Below, in pieces: positions 1 through 6,772 of a stretch of 10,490 bases of DNA. Position 1 is the first letter of the stretch; every line of letters begins with the position of its first letter. The DNA lies in the NCBI GenBank assembly GCA_024274995.1, contig JAJSAA010000005.1:1-10490 (forward strand), given 5' to 3'. A program made the translations under genes and the position numbers. The notes under the pieces are model-generated. The model was not told where the DNA came from and ran no database searches. It saw nothing but the letters and a program-made list of their open reading frames with translations. This DNA is from Deltaproteobacteria bacterium (GTDB lineage Bacteria; Desulfobacterota; Desulfobulbia; Desulfobulbales; VMSU01).

Positions 1-201
1 AGTTTCCTGATTATTTTTTATGGCAAATTGTCTCAGGCATTGTATCTTACTGAAAAATCAACCATTTATCTTGGTGCAAAATTCGTTCGTCAAGGAAGAA
101 TAAAATGGGGTTTTGCTATTTCCATGGCAAACATCGCAAAAAATAAATTAACTATCGCTACAGTAGTGCTATGTAAGAACCTTGGCATTTATAAAAATTA
201 G
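1..201 (+). CDS. Possible C-terminal fragment of an unidentified protein (cut by left edge)
   Basis: Frame 1 is open from the first base for 66 codons and ends at TAG 199-201. In DNA this AT-rich a stop-free run of that length is unlikely by chance but not impossible. The translation begins SFLIIFYGKLSQALYL and ends VVLCKNLGIYKN. It is lysine-rich and mixed hydrophobic and polar, with no motif I recognise. No start is needed because the gene would begin left of the window. An in-frame ATG exists at 124 but has no Shine-Dalgarno sequence. No convincing terminator follows the stop. It may be a real gene end, a decayed gene or a chance open frame. No function is assigned. Confidence 0.35.
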   Translation, partial: SFLIIFYGKLSQALYLTEKSTIYLGAKFVRQGRIKWGFAISMANIAKNKLTIATVVLCKNLGIYKN

Positions 202-375
202 GAAACTTTAGTTACAGTACTGAGGGCAGCATAAAATTTTAGTGCTTCTGGTGAACTGTTACAATCATCACATACATCTTGATTTTAAACGGGCTTGGTG
301 GTTTATCTTGCTGGCGCAACTATAAGAGAAAGGATTTTTGAAACCGTATCATTAAAACTGATTGGTTGTTTACTG

Positions 376-500
376 GTAACTGCTTAGTTGCACCCCATAT
401 TTGCCCATTTATGGCTTCTTGAGTAGCACAAGTACGCTGCGAAACCATAAATAAACAGGTAAGTGTAAACTCCGAATCAGAAGCACATCTAAGCAGTTAC
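376..500. repeat. MITE-like element with 12-bp perfect terminal inverted repeats
   Basis: GTAACTGCTTAG at 376-387 is the exact inverse complement of CTAAGCAGTTAC at 489-500. One more G-C pair at 375/501 makes the match 13 bp. Inside lies a second inverted repeat, ATTTATGGCTTC (407-418) against GAAACCATAAAT (441-452), with one mismatch. No open frame of note lies between the arms. The arms resemble the GTAACTGTTCAG motif found elsewhere in the window, differing at two positions. The 8-bp flanks (368-375 and 501-508) are not direct repeats of each other, so an insertion event is not proven. It could be a degenerate non-autonomous transposable element or a large RNA or DNA hairpin. Confidence 0.5.
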
Positions 501-560
501 CTTTTTCTTTGAATAAACATATAGTTTTATCAGGATTGTAAAAATAGTGATTTTCGCCGG

Positions 561-589
561 TTGACAAATTTATTTAAAGACCTTATCTG
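561..589 (+). promoter_or_regulatory. Sigma70-type promoter of the thioredoxin gene
   Basis: A consensus -35 TTGACA (561-566) is followed by a 17-bp spacer and a partial -10 TATCTG (584-589). Transcription would start near 596, giving a leader of about 40 nt. The -35 is perfect, but the -10 matches only its first three bases, so the assignment is moderate. Confidence 0.5.
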
Positions 590-634
590 TTTTGAAGACG
601 TCAGTCACAGGAATTTAAGAAGGAGAGTGAACCG

Positions 635-1075
635 GTGAATAGCATTATTGTTCCCTGCGCTTCATGCGCCAAAAAAAATAAAATTTCAGCGGATAAACAG
701 CACCTCCGGCCTAAATGCGGGCATTGCGGGGCCCCAATTTCATTACGGGAACTAACCGTGCCGGTGGAGCTTGATGACTATAGCTTTGCTGGTTTTGTAA
801 AACAGGCCTCGTTGCCGGTTCTGGTCGATTTTTTCTCGCCAACCTGCGGACCCTGTCAAATGATGGCCCCCGTCGTTCAGGCCCTGGCTCCTAAATACAT
901 TAGTAAAATTATTGTGGCCAAGTTGGATACCAGCCGGAATCCCCAAACAGCATCTTTTTTTAATATTCGTGGGGTACCGAGTTTTCTTTTCTTTAAGAAC
1001 GGGGGGCTTGTTGACCAGATAGCAGGCGCGGTTCCTGAGGCTGTACTTGAGCAAAAGATATCTGCCCTAGTTTGA
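635..1075 (+). CDS. trxC: Thioredoxin-2-like protein with N-terminal zinc ribbon
   Basis: A 146-residue cytosolic thiol-disulfide oxidoreductase of the thioredoxin 2 (TrxC) type. The N-terminus carries two CxxC pairs (C8/C11 and C28/C31), the zinc-ribbon arrangement that separates TrxC from TrxA. The thioredoxin fold follows from about residue 42, with active site C71-G-P-C74 and the cis-proline loop at P115. Length is close to that of E. coli TrxC. The residue before the first active-site Cys is Thr (SPTCGPC), where Trp is nearly invariant in thioredoxins; this may shift redox potential or partner choice. The start is GTG 635, chosen because AAGGAG (620-625) sits nine bases upstream and the zinc ribbon begins at once. 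It has its own promoter and appears monocistronic, since 213 bp and a separate -10 precede nhaA. The family call is firm. The symbol rests on the zinc ribbon. Confidence 0.88.
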   Translation: MNSIIVPCASCAKKNKISADKQHLRPKCGHCGAPISLRELTVPVELDDYSFAGFVKQASLPVLVDFFSPTCGPCQMMAPVVQALAPKYISKIIVAKLDTSRNPQTASFFNIRGVPSFLFFKNGGLVDQIAGAVPEAVLEQKISALV

Positions 1076-1092
1076 GCGGCGCAGTACTGACA

Positions 1093-1106
1093 GCCAGTGA
1101 TCTGGC
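1093..1106 (+). terminator. Weak hairpin after the thioredoxin gene
   Basis: GCCAG (1093-1097) pairs with CTGGC (1102-1106) around a TGAT loop, 17 bases past the stop codon. The following bases, GTTGTCTTCTC, are pyrimidine-rich but not a true T-run, so termination here would be weak. It may be incidental. Confidence 0.25.
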
Positions 1107-1149
1107 GTTGTCTTCTCCCCGCCCTCCGAAATCGCCCCCCCCTTTTTTA

Positions 1150-1155
1150 TATAAT
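1150..1155 (+). promoter_or_regulatory. Candidate -10 box for nhaA
   Basis: A perfect TATAAT (1150-1155) lies in an AT-rich patch just after a run of C and T. No good -35 stands 16-18 bp upstream; the sequence there is CGAAAT. Transcription from about 1162 would give a leader of some 127 nt, long enough to contain the structured region that follows. Confidence 0.4.
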
Positions 1156-1184
1156 AAGTTAGATATAAGACCAAAATAGTACTC

Positions 1185-1291
1185 GGTAGCCCTTCTGCCT
1201 TAGTTTTATGCCGCCGACTTTGGGTTCTGGCGGCTGATCTTGGGAATACCAGAGAATTTCCCATCTCTACTTGGAAAAATGAAAAATTATG
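1185..1291 (+). promoter_or_regulatory. Structured nhaA leader, candidate ion-responsive riboswitch (nhaA-I-like)
   Basis: Stems seen directly: GGTAG/CTGCC (1185-1189 with 1195-1199, one G-U); GCCGCC/GGCGGC (1210-1215 with 1229-1234); TCTTGG with CCAGAGA (1238-1243 with 1249-1255, one bulge, one G-U); TGGGAA/TTCCCA (1241-1246 with 1258-1263); and TTTCC/GGAAA (1257-1261 with 1273-1277). The last three share bases and cannot all form. The final stem covers the only purine-rich ribosome-binding candidate (GGAAA) before the ATG at 1289. The first hairpin loop (CCCTT) could also pair with GGGTT at 1222-1226. Switching of this kind fits translational control. An RNA class called nhaA-I, reported as a lithium sensor, is known upstream of nhaA genes. 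I infer a possible match from position and shape but cannot verify the consensus. Confidence 0.45.
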
Positions 1292-2638
1292 TTTGAAACA
1301 GAATGTGAGCAGGCCCCGGCACTCCCCATGATTGGTGGCCCGTATCAAAAGTTTTTCAAGAAAATTGTCACCGGCGGGGTTCTGCTGCTGTGCACCACCA
1401 TACTGGCCTTATTATGGAGCGGTATGGCGCCGGAGCATTACCAGCATTTCTGGCATACTCCGCTGTCTATAAGTGTAGGTTCGCTAAGTATCAGCAAGAG
1501 CTTACTTCATTGGATTGATGAATTACTGATGGCGCTCTTCTTCTTCACCGTGGGGCTTGAGATTAAACGGGAAATCATGATTGGCGAGCTTTCCTCCTTT
1601 CGCAAGGCGGTATTACCGGTGGCGGCTGCCATTGGGGGGATGTTGCTGCCGGCGCTCATATTTTACGTCTTTAATTATAATACCGAGACTGCGGCTGGCT
1701 GGGGAATTCCCATGGCCACTGATATCGCCTTTGCCCTGGCTGTTTTAAGCCTGGTCAAGAATCGGGTGCCGTATGGAGTAAGAATCTTCCTCTCAGCCCT
1801 TGCCATTGCTGATGACATGGGGGCGGTTCTGGTTATCGCCATTTTCTATACAAAGGCAATTGCCTGGGAGTATTTTGTCATTGCCGCTGTCTGCCTCGTT
1901 TTGCTGGCCATCGCCAATTGGCTATGGATCAGATATACCTTGGTTTATGCCGTCCTCGGGGCCGGGGTCTGGTTTTCTTTTATGGCGGCAGGTATTCATG
2001 CCACCGTTGCCGGTGTGGTGGTGGCTATGTTCATTCCGGCTCGCGGCCGTTACGATACTGACTGCTTTCTGCGTGTGGTTAATAAGGCTCTCAGCCGCTT
2101 TAATTGCCGTATGGGTGATTGTGGTCGGACTATTCTGCTCGAGCAATCCCATTTAAACGCAGTACAAAATATAGAAAATGCCTGTGCGAAGACCATCACC
2201 CCCCTGCAACGTCTCGAACACTTTTTAGGCAGCTGGGTGAGTCTGCTCATCCTGCCGCTTTTTGCCCTGGCCAATGCCGGGATGCATATTGATTTAAATA
2301 CAATCTATTCCACTCTGTCCACCCCTCTGTCTCTCGGCATTATTTTTGGCCTGACTCTGGGGAAACCCCTGGGCATTTTTATCTTTACCTTCGTTACTGC
2401 TAAGCTTCTCAAAACTCCTCTGGCCCAGGGCATGAATTGGGGCCATATTCTCGGGATAGGTATGTTGGGCGGTATAGGGTTTACCATGTCTATTTTTATT
2501 ACGGGTCTTTCCTATAGTAACCTGGATTTCCAGGAAATGGCCAAGGCCGGTATTTTAACCGCAACCGCTCTTTCGTCCATCTTCGGGCTGGTTGTCCTGA
2601 TGGTCTTGTCTAAGAAACGGAATAAAATAGTCAGGTAA
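1289..2638 (+). CDS. nhaA: Na+/H+ antiporter NhaA
   Basis: A 449-residue inner-membrane antiporter that expels Na+ or Li+ in exchange for protons, with about 12 membrane segments. Conserved blocks are easily read: GSLSISKSLLHWIDELLMALFF near the N-terminus, the ATDIAFAL block with D145 (E. coli D133), the ion-binding pair D175-D176 in ALAIADDMGA (E. coli D163/D164), and K359 in LGKPLGI (E. coli K300). GIGFTMSIFI follows near the C-terminus. About 47 residues are inserted relative to E. coli NhaA between FIPARGRY and PLQRLEHFLGSW. The insert is hydrophilic, cysteine-containing, and probably a loop facing the cytoplasm; longer NhaA proteins of this kind are known. The start at 1289 has no strong Shine-Dalgarno sequence. 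M14 is an alternative but has none either. The structured leader suggests expression control by ions. The gene is convergent with the next one, 42 bp away. Confidence 0.95.
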   Translation: MFETECEQAPALPMIGGPYQKFFKKIVTGGVLLLCTTILALLWSGMAPEHYQHFWHTPLSISVGSLSISKSLLHWIDELLMALFFFTVGLEIKREIMIGELSSFRKAVLPVAAAIGGMLLPALIFYVFNYNTETAAGWGIPMATDIAFALAVLSLVKNRVPYGVRIFLSALAIADDMGAVLVIAIFYTKAIAWEYFVIAAVCLVLLAIANWLWIRYTLVYAVLGAGVWFSFMAAGIHATVAGVVVAMFIPARGRYDTDCFLRVVNKALSRFNCRMGDCGRTILLEQSHLNAVQNIENACAKTITPLQRLEHFLGSWVSLLILPLFALANAGMHIDLNTIYSTLSTPLSLGIIFGLTLGKPLGIFIFTFVTAKLLKTPLAQGMNWGHILGIGMLGGIGFTMSIFITGLSYSNLDFQEMAKAGILTATALSSIFGLVVLMVLSKKRNKIVR

Positions 2639-2664
2639 CTATTCAGCAGGGGCTACAAGTTACC
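2634..2664. repeat. Intergenic inverted repeat carrying the GTAACT(A/G)TTCAGCAG motif
   Basis: GGTAACT (2634-2640, overlapping the nhaA stop) is inverted as AGTTACC (2658-2664) around 17 bases. The left arm continues as GTAACTATTCAGCAG (2635-2649), which matches 10413-10427 at 14 of 15 positions. It sits exactly between two convergent genes, where a shared terminator would be expected, but there is no clear T-run on either side. Confidence 0.5.
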
Positions 2665-2680
2665 CTCAGATCGTTGCTGT

Positions 2681-4024
2681 TCAGGTAGGTGCTTCCCCAG
2701 CGGCCTTGACTTCAGGAAGGTGATTGCCGTATTGGAAAATGATTATGATGCTGAGCAGGATAAAAAATATTGAAAAGGCGAGGTAAGTGGCGGCCATAAC
2801 CGGTGAGGTAAAAACAGGTATGGGCCAGAACTGAAAATAAAAGATGCGGAAGGCTGATATTGTAAAGGCGGTAAAGGCTGCTACTGCCATGGCGGTTAAT
2901 ATCCCGCCTATTCTGCTGCCATATCTATCTAACCATATTGCCAGGCCCGGAATAATCCCCAGCAGGCCGACTATCCTGTATTCATAGGATATAGTTCCAA
3001 AACACATTCCCTGAATGAACATGGCCATGGCAAAGGGCAGGCTGATGGCCCGGAAGAGTTCCGCGGCTCGCTCTTTGCCATTTACTGATTTCAGCCTAAT
3101 GAGTATTATTATCAAAACAGCAGAGGCTGTCTGGATGGATTTAGCCGCCCAGGCGGGCATGAGCAGCATGAAACTCAGACCTGTCGGCCGGGCCTCAATT
3201 TCATAACGCTGCAGGCTGGGCCAGTACTCTTTGAGCTCCGGCAGATAAAACAAGATGCTGGCTGCGACGACCAGTAACGGTAGAATATGATATATACGCT
3301 CTTTTTTGCGGGCGGCGCAGAAGAGGGCGGCAAGACAAAATGTGCCAAGGAACGGCAAGGCACTCCATTTTATGGCGGCTAAAATCCCAGCTCCTGTAGA
3401 ATAGAGCCATGCCCCTCGTTTATGGCATAAAACATTATATATAATCAGCAGGTAGCAGGTAGCGCTGAGGAGATCGAATTGCCCTCTTTCGAGGTGGGCA
3501 AATCCCAAAGGAGTATAAAAATAGAGGAGGATATCAACGAAAATTATCTGCCATATATAAGATCCCAGGCCGCTGAACCATAAAATGAGCCCTGAGGCCG
3601 TAATCAGGAGAGCAAATGTGGCTATATCGTGAGTAATAAGGGCTTGATAATAAGGGAGCCTGGTTAGCGGGGAGATTAAACGGTTGGCGAAGGGGGGATA
3701 ATTCGGCCGGCGGCCAAGGGGGTCTCTGTACGCCGGATTGCGCGGGTTATATTCATTCTGGCCATGCTGGAGGGCGAGAGAAGAAAAATATACCTGGGCA
3801 AAATCAGCGCCCAAGGCCCCGTAACCCTGACCATTGGCTGCTGTTCCCGGTACCGGTAAAAAGCCGTAATAAGGCATTTGGCTGATTGGTACCGCTTGGC
3901 CATTACTTAATAGTTTGATCTTGTACTGCATGTCATTAAAGAAAAGACACCCCAGAACAGCCAGGGCAGAGCAGAAGAGGAATACGTTGAACAGCCTTTT
4001 TTTGTCTTGCAGCCAAATGAGCAT
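2681..4024 (-). CDS. GT87-type membrane glycosyltransferase (DUF2029)
   Basis: A 447-residue multi-pass membrane protein. The first membrane segment is at about residues 11-30, then comes a large polar loop, then roughly nine or ten more hydrophobic segments. The loop holds the pattern typical of glycosyltransferase family 87: GADFAQVY with an acidic residue at D74, a short hydrophobic stretch, a YNPRNPAYRDP segment, then NYPPF and SPLTRLPYYQA. Such GT-C-fold enzymes use polyprenyl-phosphate sugars as donors; mycobacterial mannosyltransferases are the known members. D74 is the best candidate for the catalytic base by family analogy. The acceptor and sugar here cannot be told; envelope or lipid glycan work is likely. 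The start at 4024 lacks a clear Shine-Dalgarno sequence, but no better one precedes the first membrane helix. The gene stands alone on this strand. Confidence 0.8.
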   Translation of the reverse strand: MLIWLQDKKRLFNVFLFCSALAVLGCLFFNDMQYKIKLLSNGQAVPISQMPYYGFLPVPGTAANGQGYGALGADFAQVYFSSLALQHGQNEYNPRNPAYRDPLGRRPNYPPFANRLISPLTRLPYYQALITHDIATFALLITASGLILWFSGLGSYIWQIIFVDILLYFYTPLGFAHLERGQFDLLSATCYLLIIYNVLCHKRGAWLYSTGAGILAAIKWSALPFLGTFCLAALFCAARKKERIYHILPLLVVAASILFYLPELKEYWPSLQRYEIEARPTGLSFMLLMPAWAAKSIQTASAVLIIILIRLKSVNGKERAAELFRAISLPFAMAMFIQGMCFGTISYEYRIVGLLGIIPGLAIWLDRYGSRIGGILTAMAVAAFTAFTISAFRIFYFQFWPIPVFTSPVMAATYLAFSIFFILLSIIIIFQYGNHLPEVKAAGEAPT

Positions 4025-4076
4025 GGGAAATGGTAAGTGTGGATGTTTGGTAAGAGCTCAAAACTTCGGTACGCTA

Positions 4077-4105
4077 ATGATGGCACAAACAATATGGTTC
4101 GTCAA
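4077..4105 (-). promoter_or_regulatory. Sigma70-type promoter of the GT87 gene
   Basis: Read on the minus strand, TTGACG (4105-4100) is followed by a 17-bp spacer and CATCAT (4082-4077), five and four matches to the consensus boxes respectively. Initiation near 4070 would leave a leader of about 45 nt to the start codon at 4024. Confidence 0.45.
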
Positions 4106-4321
4106 GCAACTCCTCTTATCTTTTATGGTTCCGTTGCCCGGTTACATTTTTTGTTTGGCATCTCGATGGAAAAGGATGTATCGTCATCCAACGATGGAGG
4201 GTGGGTCTGGCCCGCTATGGTAATCTGCCTGAAACGCTCGTAGTCGTACTGCTACATTCTGAGGTGTGTTTATAAAGTCAAGAGTGTGGTTCGTTGAGTG
4301 CTTACGCTTATTGTGCCCTGC

Positions 4322-4337
4322 AAGTGGAATTTCACTT
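4322..4337. promoter_or_regulatory. Imperfect palindrome before the HD-GYP gene, possible operator
   Basis: AAGTGGAATTTCACTT is symmetric except for one G/T pair flanking the central AATT. It ends 20 bases before the ATG at 4358. Its size and symmetry fit a dimeric repressor site or a small RNA hairpin covering the ribosome-binding region. No regulator can be named. Confidence 0.35.
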
Positions 4338-4357
4338 AATTACCATCCTGGTTTATT

Positions 4358-6604
4358 ATGATTTTTTTGCATAGACAGTGGAAAAAAGTTGTTGCCGCCA
4401 CCAACGAGGTTGACCTCACCTTTTTGCTGTTGCGTATTTTTAGTCTTATCGGCGGTATTTCCTGGCTCCTGATTGTTCGTCTTCCCCAGCCTGAAGAGAC
4501 TGTTTTGTTTAAGTCTCTGATCTTCTTTTTTACTTACAGCCTCCTTTGCTATCTGATTATTTTTTTCAAACCGGCCTTCTTAAAGAAGGTGTATCTGGCT
4601 TCCCTGGTTCTTGACCTGGTTTTTCTGTCAAACCTGATTCACACGGAAACGAATTTTGTCAGTAGCTTTTTCCTGGGTTATTACCTTCTTATCTGTCTGC
4701 ATACCATCTATTTTGGTCTTGAATTCGGTTTAATCGTCGCGGCTGTTTCCGCTGTCTGTTACGGGGTCAGCATTATTTCCGTACCCGCTCATATCGAATG
4801 GACCGATCTAACGGTGCGGATTGGCTTTCTTTTTTTCATCGCCGTGCCGGTGGGGTTAATAACCGAAAAGGCCAATCGTGATAAAAAGAAAGTAGAAAAT
4901 TTTAATAAAACCCTTGAAAGTACGGTTGATCAACGTATGGAAAAAATCAGGGCTTTGCTGGAGAAGGAACGCTATCTCCAGGAAATTCTCAGCACGGTTG
5001 CCCATATAAATAAGCTGCTGATTATCTCACCAAACCTTGTCAGTCTACTGGAAAGCTCCTGTGTACGATTTGTGCAGCACGGCCATTATGGTTTTAGCTG
5101 GATCGGTCTGTTGGAAGATAATGTAATCAAGACAATTCATACCTCGAAGGTTGAGGGCCGGCCCCTTGTTAACCCGCCCTATGATGTTTTTAATGCCGAT
5201 GGTTTCTTTTACTCAAGCTCTGTCGCTCAATGTATCAGGCATAACCGAATAGTGATCTACCAGAATGCTGTTCAGGCGGCGGATCAGAACTTTTGGCGTG
5301 ACAGGGCCGCTATGAAGGATTTTCAGGCGATAATCAGTCTTCCGCTACGTGCCCCTCAGTCTGGTGGGTCACTCGGGGCTTTGAGTATTTATACTTGGCG
5401 AAAAGAAGGTTTCGCGCCGGAAGAGCAGGAAATGCTGGCTGATCTGGCCGGGGATATCAGCTTTGCCATTGACTCCTTCAGGCAGAGGGAATCAGTGACA
5501 AAACTCACCGCCGAGCGGGCAGCCAATTACGAAGAAACAATTTTTTCTTTTGTTGATATGATTGAGCAAAGAGATACCTATACGGCGGGGCATTCCGAGC
5601 GTGTCGCCAATTACTGTCAACTTATTGCCCGGGAAATGGGTTTTGAATTTGAGGATATAAAGAAGGTCTATAAATCCGCTATCCTCCATGATATCGGCAA
5701 GATTGCCACCCCGGATTCAGTCCTGCTTAAACCCGGTAAATTGACCACTCTTGATTATGACCTGATTAAACTGCATCCCGTCGCCGGTTATGAGATGCTT
5801 TCAAAGATTGAGATGTATAGAGAATTAGCCGTGATAATTCTGCATCATCATGAAAGGTACGATGGCAAAGGCTATCCAGACGGCCTGCGGGGGGATGATA
5901 TTCCACCACTTTCAAGAATTATGACGGTGAGCGATGCCTTCGACGCCATGACTACCAACCGTATATATAAAGCGAGAAAAGAAATTTCCCAAGCCTTGGA
6001 TGAACTGCGGGATTTCAGTGGTACTCAGTTTCATCCTGAGGTTGTAAAGGCGGCTGTCAAGGTGTTGTCAGGCATCAAGATTTCTAAGAGCATAAACCAA
6101 CTCCCGGTAACCAATCTCGAGAAGAAGAGGTTTTCCTACTTCTTTAATGATAAACTTACCGGGCTGTACAATGAGGTTTATCTGAAAAGCATTTTAAACA
6201 ACTTAGATCTGAATCACTATACCTGTATGTATATGCTGCATCTTCTGAATGTTCCAGAGTACAATAAACTTCACGGCTGGGATCAAGGGAATCAGTTTTT
6301 TAAGAAGTTTGCCGCTGAATTACAGACGGCTTTTCCTGAAAGTACCGCTTTTCGGGTCTATGGAAATGATTTTATCCTTATCTCTTCCCGGCATTTTAAC
6401 GCGGATAGTACAATGCTGAACGATTTTAAATGTGTTGCCAACAGCGAAATCCAGATTGAGGTTCGACACGCCAAACTGCTGGCAGGTAAGGCATACACCA
6501 TTGATAAATTAGACAGGCTGGAGGTTTTGCCCGTTGCTTTCCGACAGCCAATGAGTGAGGCAACCAAGGGCTTGTACGAAACTAACGCTGGCAAGGCCGC
6601 TTAA
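4358..6604 (+). CDS. Membrane-bound GAF / HD-GYP protein with degenerate GGDEF-like C-terminus
   Basis: A 748-residue signalling protein, predicted to hydrolyse cyclic di-GMP. About six membrane segments fill residues 20-170, with no large periplasmic domain between them. A charged, likely coiled-coil stretch follows (about 172-210). A GAF-type sensor domain occupies about 215-370, and the HD-GYP domain about 390-570. Its signature is intact: H444-D445-I-G-K, the HHHERYDGKGYP block at 496-507 (GYP = 505-507), and the SDAFDAMT segment. The C-terminal part (about 590-740) resembles a GGDEF domain: DKLTGL at 598-603 and an HGWDQGNQFF segment, but the signature reads Y668-G-N-D-F672. It is thus probably inactive as a cyclase and may bind nucleotide or aid dimerisation. 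The first in-frame ATG after the TAA at 4337 is used; the ribosome-binding site is poor. Confidence 0.88.
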   Translation: MIFLHRQWKKVVAATNEVDLTFLLLRIFSLIGGISWLLIVRLPQPEETVLFKSLIFFFTYSLLCYLIIFFKPAFLKKVYLASLVLDLVFLSNLIHTETNFVSSFFLGYYLLICLHTIYFGLEFGLIVAAVSAVCYGVSIISVPAHIEWTDLTVRIGFLFFIAVPVGLITEKANRDKKKVENFNKTLESTVDQRMEKIRALLEKERYLQEILSTVAHINKLLIISPNLVSLLESSCVRFVQHGHYGFSWIGLLEDNVIKTIHTSKVEGRPLVNPPYDVFNADGFFYSSSVAQCIRHNRIVIYQNAVQAADQNFWRDRAAMKDFQAIISLPLRAPQSGGSLGALSIYTWRKEGFAPEEQEMLADLAGDISFAIDSFRQRESVTKLTAERAANYEETIFSFVDMIEQRDTYTAGHSERVANYCQLIAREMGFEFEDIKKVYKSAILHDIGKIATPDSVLLKPGKLTTLDYDLIKLHPVAGYEMLSKIEMYRELAVIILHHHERYDGKGYPDGLRGDDIPPLSRIMTVSDAFDAMTTNRIYKARKEISQALDELRDFSGTQFHPEVVKAAVKVLSGIKISKSINQLPVTNLEKKRFSYFFNDKLTGLYNEVYLKSILNNLDLNHYTCMYMLHLLNVPEYNKLHGWDQGNQFFKKFAAELQTAFPESTAFRVYGNDFILISSRHFNADSTMLNDFKCVANSEIQIEVRHAKLLAGKAYTIDKLDRLEVLPVAFRQPMSEATKGLYETNAGKAA

Positions 6605-6610
6605 GCGAAG

Positions 6611-6634
6611 ACTCCAAATGAAGGAATCTGGAGT
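6611..6634 (+). terminator. Hairpin after the HD-GYP gene
   Basis: ACTCCA (6611-6616) pairs with TGGAGT (6629-6634) around a 12-base loop, starting seven bases past the stop. T-rich sequence (TTATGTTTTGTGTTTT) comes only 13 bases later, so this is a weak or imperfect terminator. Confidence 0.3.
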
Positions 6635-6669
6635 ACTGTTGAACCGTTATGTTTTGTGTTTTAAAAGCC

Positions 6670-6693
6670 GCCGCCTTAGGTTATATTGGCGGC
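6670..6693 (+). repeat. GC-rich hairpin in the HD-GYP/mrp gap
   Basis: GCCGCC (6670-6675) and GGCGGC (6688-6693) can form a six-pair stem with a 12-base AT-rich loop. No T-run follows. The same two six-mers form a stem in the nhaA leader, but the surrounding sequence differs, so this is probably coincidence. Confidence 0.3.
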
Positions 6694-6706
6694 CACTGAT
6701 TGTAAG

Positions 6707-6745
6707 AGATAACTGTTCAGATGGAGTACATCTGAACAGTTATCT
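6707..6745. repeat. Perfect 17-bp hairpin upstream of mrp
   Basis: AGATAACTGTTCAGATG (6707-6723) and CATCTGAACAGTTATCT (6729-6745) are exact inverse complements around the five-base loop GAGTA. It ends 27 bases before the mrp start codon and leaves the ribosome-binding site (AGGAG 6761-6765) free. No T-run follows, so it is not a standard terminator. It could stabilise the 5' end of the mrp transcript, be a processing site, or bind a protein as DNA. Each arm contains the AACTGTTCAG motif found in other gaps of the window. Confidence 0.75.
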
Positions 6746-6772
6746 GATTATAAGACAAATAGGAGATCTAAT

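Larger units (their letters stand above)
202..634. other. AT-rich non-coding stretch upstream of the thioredoxin gene
   Basis: No convincing gene is visible on either strand. It holds a 125-bp element with inverted-repeat ends (376-500), a nested inverted repeat (407-418 with 441-452), an 8-bp palindrome CAGTACTG at 215-222, and the promoter and ribosome-binding site of the next gene. The rest shows nothing I can name. Confidence 0.6.
4025..4357. other. Divergent intergenic region between the GT87 and HD-GYP genes
   Basis: No gene is supported here. Short open frames exist on the plus strand (to about 4243), but they overlap one another in different frames, have no ribosome-binding site and show no family motif. 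The region holds a minus-strand promoter (4077-4105) and a 16-bp imperfect palindrome (4322-4337). I do not see a convincing plus-strand promoter for the HD-GYP gene. Confidence 0.6.

Noticed and set aside
105..146. A 13-codon open frame with a good Shine-Dalgarno sequence (AAGGAAG at 92-98), possible leader peptide
   Set aside because: It lies in a different frame inside the larger open stretch at the left edge, and no attenuator or structural gene follows within reach.
1328..2638. Alternative nhaA start at M14 (1328)
   Set aside because: It has no Shine-Dalgarno sequence. The upstream ATG at 1289 fits better with the switching leader, though this is not settled.
3915..4243. Two overlapping plus-strand open frames (102 and 68 codons) around the start of the GT87 gene
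   Set aside because: They overlap each other in different frames and the first overlaps the GT87 gene on the other strand. Neither has a ribosome-binding site or a recognisable motif.
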